DNA from: Vibrio scophthalmi LMG 19158
GTDB lineage: Bacteria > Pseudomonadota > Gammaproteobacteria > Enterobacterales > Vibrionaceae
Assembly (NCBI RefSeq): GCF_000222585.1
Contig: NZ_AFWE01000144.1
Coordinates: 104,530-168,529, forward strand
DNA: 64,000 bases
Reading direction: 5' to 3'
Shown: piece after piece, positions 63,147 through 64,000 of the stretch
Layout of the letters: each line of letters opens with the position of its first letter
Position numbering within the stretch: position 1 is the stretch's first letter
Notes under the pieces: generated by a model
What the model was told of the DNA's origin: nothing
Database searches by the model: none
The model's input: the letters and a program-made list of their open reading frames with translations, nothing else
Translations under genes and position numbers: made by a program

Positions 63147-63986
63147 ATGAGTAGACCATTACGGATAGAGTATGCAGGTGCGCTGTATCACGTAACCTCA
63201 CGCGGTAATGCTCGGCAGCCCATCTATCTTGATGAGCAAGACTTTGACTTGTTTCTTGAGGTGCTTTCCCAAACTTGTGAGCGATTTAACTGGGTGATAC
63301 ACAGTTACTGTTTGATGACTAATCATTACCATCTATTACTTGAAACACCTGATGGGAATCTAAGCAAAGGTATGCGCCAATTGAATGGAGTGTACACCCA
63401 AAAATTTAACCGTAAACACTGCCGAGTCGGCCACTTATATCAAGGCCGCTATAAAGCGGTACTCGTTGATAAATATGCATATCTGCTCGAAGTCGGTCGA
63501 TACATTGTACTTAACCCCGTTCGTGCATATATGGTGGACTCTCCAGAAGAATACCCATGGAGCAGTTGGCATTTTACGATGGGAAATCAAGAAACGCCAA
63601 ATTGGTTCGCTGTTGATCAAACCTTACTGCCATTTGGGCGCAAGCGTGCTGTAGCGAGAGAAAAATATCGACAGTTTGTACATGCAGGAGCCGGTGATAG
63701 TTTATGGGATAAGCTAAAACAGCAGATGTATTTAGGGAGCGATGAGTTTATAGCCCGTCATCAACTGGATTTGTCAGTTGAATCTGGAGATATCAGTGAG
63801 GTGCCAGCGTGTCAACGTCGAAAGCAGCCACGAGCATTAGTTGACTATCAGCAAATGGAAGAGACGAGGGATGGCGCGATCATTGCGGCATTTAATAGTG
63901 GAGGTTATACACAAAAAGAAATTGGTGAATTTTTTGGACTTCATTATTCTAGAGTTAGCCGCATAGTGACAAAAGGAAAGACCTGA
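63147..63986 (+). CDS. REP-associated tyrosine transposase (Y1_Tnp / TnpA-REP family)
   Basis: This 279-residue transposase of the Y1/HUH class nicks single-stranded DNA. The metal-binding histidine pair is in MTNHYHLLLETP (HxH) and the preceding SRPLRIEYAGALYHVTSRGN is the family opening. The catalytic tyrosine is expected in the helix YQGRYKAVLVDKYAYLLEVGRYI. The C-terminal third includes a helix-turn-helix-like segment (GYTQKEIGEFFGLHYSRVSRIV), seen in the subgroup linked to GGGGTCAGGTCTT-type ends. It has its own Shine-Dalgarno (AGGGAGAAGAGG) and looks intact. Its stop lies within the right terminal repeat. Confidence 0.92.
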   Translation: MSRPLRIEYAGALYHVTSRGNARQPIYLDEQDFDLFLEVLSQTCERFNWVIHSYCLMTNHYHLLLETPDGNLSKGMRQLNGVYTQKFNRKHCRVGHLYQGRYKAVLVDKYAYLLEVGRYIVLNPVRAYMVDSPEEYPWSSWHFTMGNQETPNWFAVDQTLLPFGRKRAVAREKYRQFVHAGAGDSLWDKLKQQMYLGSDEFIARHQLDLSVESGDISEVPACQRRKQPRALVDYQQMEETRDGAIIAAFNSGGYTQKEIGEFFGLHYSRVSRIVTKGKT

Positions 63987-63990
63987 CCCC
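63978..63990 (-). repeat. Right terminal inverted repeat of the RAYT-type element
   Basis: AAGACCTGACCCC matches the left repeat in inverse orientation without mismatch. Confidence 0.85.
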
Positions 63991-64000
63991 TTTGGTTTTT

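Larger units (their letters stand above)
63065..63990. mobile_element. RAYT-type element with 13-bp terminal inverted repeats
   Basis: GGGGTCAGGTCTT (63065-63077) and AAGACCTGACCCC (63978-63990) are perfect inverted repeats that bracket one transposase gene. The right repeat contains the transposase stop codon. The element is about 926 bases. It lies at the end of the T6SS cluster, inside a truncated immunity-like gene. No target duplication can be assessed because the window ends ten bases later. Confidence 0.8.

Noticed and set aside
1-64000. CRISPR array, tRNA or rRNA genes
   Set aside because: No regularly spaced direct repeats of CRISPR length, and no tRNA-like TTCGANNC arms or rRNA blocks, were recognised on either strand. 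The only structural RNA found is 4.5S RNA.

Overview
The window looks like a chromosomal segment of a Vibrio species. The basis is gene content, not a database search: a complete vieS-vieA-vieB three-gene unit, a CdgH-type GGDEF protein with two periplasmic binding modules next to the 4.5S RNA gene, an AcfD/SslE-type M60 lipoprotein, an oppABCDF operon, and a type VI secretion auxiliary cluster ordered like the V. cholerae vgrG-2/vasW/vasX/tsiV2 group. Base composition is moderate and Shine-Dalgarno sites are typical of gammaproteobacteria. I cannot name the species.

Layout. 1-4.8 kb: the start of a GatZ/KbaZ-type gene, two AgaR/DeoR-family repressors, a cold-shock gene with a long leader, a coupled pair of tiny unknown genes, a rhombosortase and a tRNA acp3U enzyme (TapT). 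4.9-8.1 kb: two HD-domain nucleotide enzymes (dGTPase-like, YfbR) and alanine transaminase AlaA, all on the minus strand. 8.6-15.9 kb: a tightly packed menaquinone operon menF-D-H-B-C-E closed by a terminator. 16-22.5 kb: a GlcNAc/glucose-family PTS permease with a divergent LysR regulator, a YeiH-type membrane protein, and a TetR gene followed by an MFS-acyltransferase fusion. 22.7-31 kb: housekeeping genes, including a Tim44-like protein, a DUF1244 protein, a cysteine desulfhydrase-like gene with a divergent DecR regulator, tesB-ybaY-atl, cdgH and ffs. 31.2-44 kb: a surface/signalling block with a BspA-type leucine-rich repeat protein, a 1478-residue AcfD-like metalloprotease lipoprotein and vieSAB. 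44-55.7 kb: a LysR regulator, a short-chain dehydrogenase, the oligopeptide ABC transporter, a PotD-like binding protein translationally coupled to an acetylpolyamine amidohydrolase, and a glutathionyl-hydroquinone reductase. 56-64 kb: an auxiliary T6SS cluster (VgrG, DUF4123 adaptor, VasX-like membrane-active effector, two-TM immunity candidate), then the beginning of a second immunity-like gene that is cut off by a RAYT-type transposon with 13-bp terminal inverted repeats.

The genes form several working units: menaquinone synthesis for anaerobic respiration, amino-sugar control, c-di-GMP signalling (CdgH makes it, VieA is predicted to break it down, VieS senses through periplasmic binding domains), peptide and polyamine uptake, and contact-dependent killing. 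The most interesting items are the remodelled immunity end of the T6SS cluster, the potD-like/deacetylase coupled pair, the eight-copy CTTTC operator-like cluster upstream of agaR, and the unknown coupled microgenes at 2.4-2.7 kb. No tRNA, rRNA or CRISPR array was seen.
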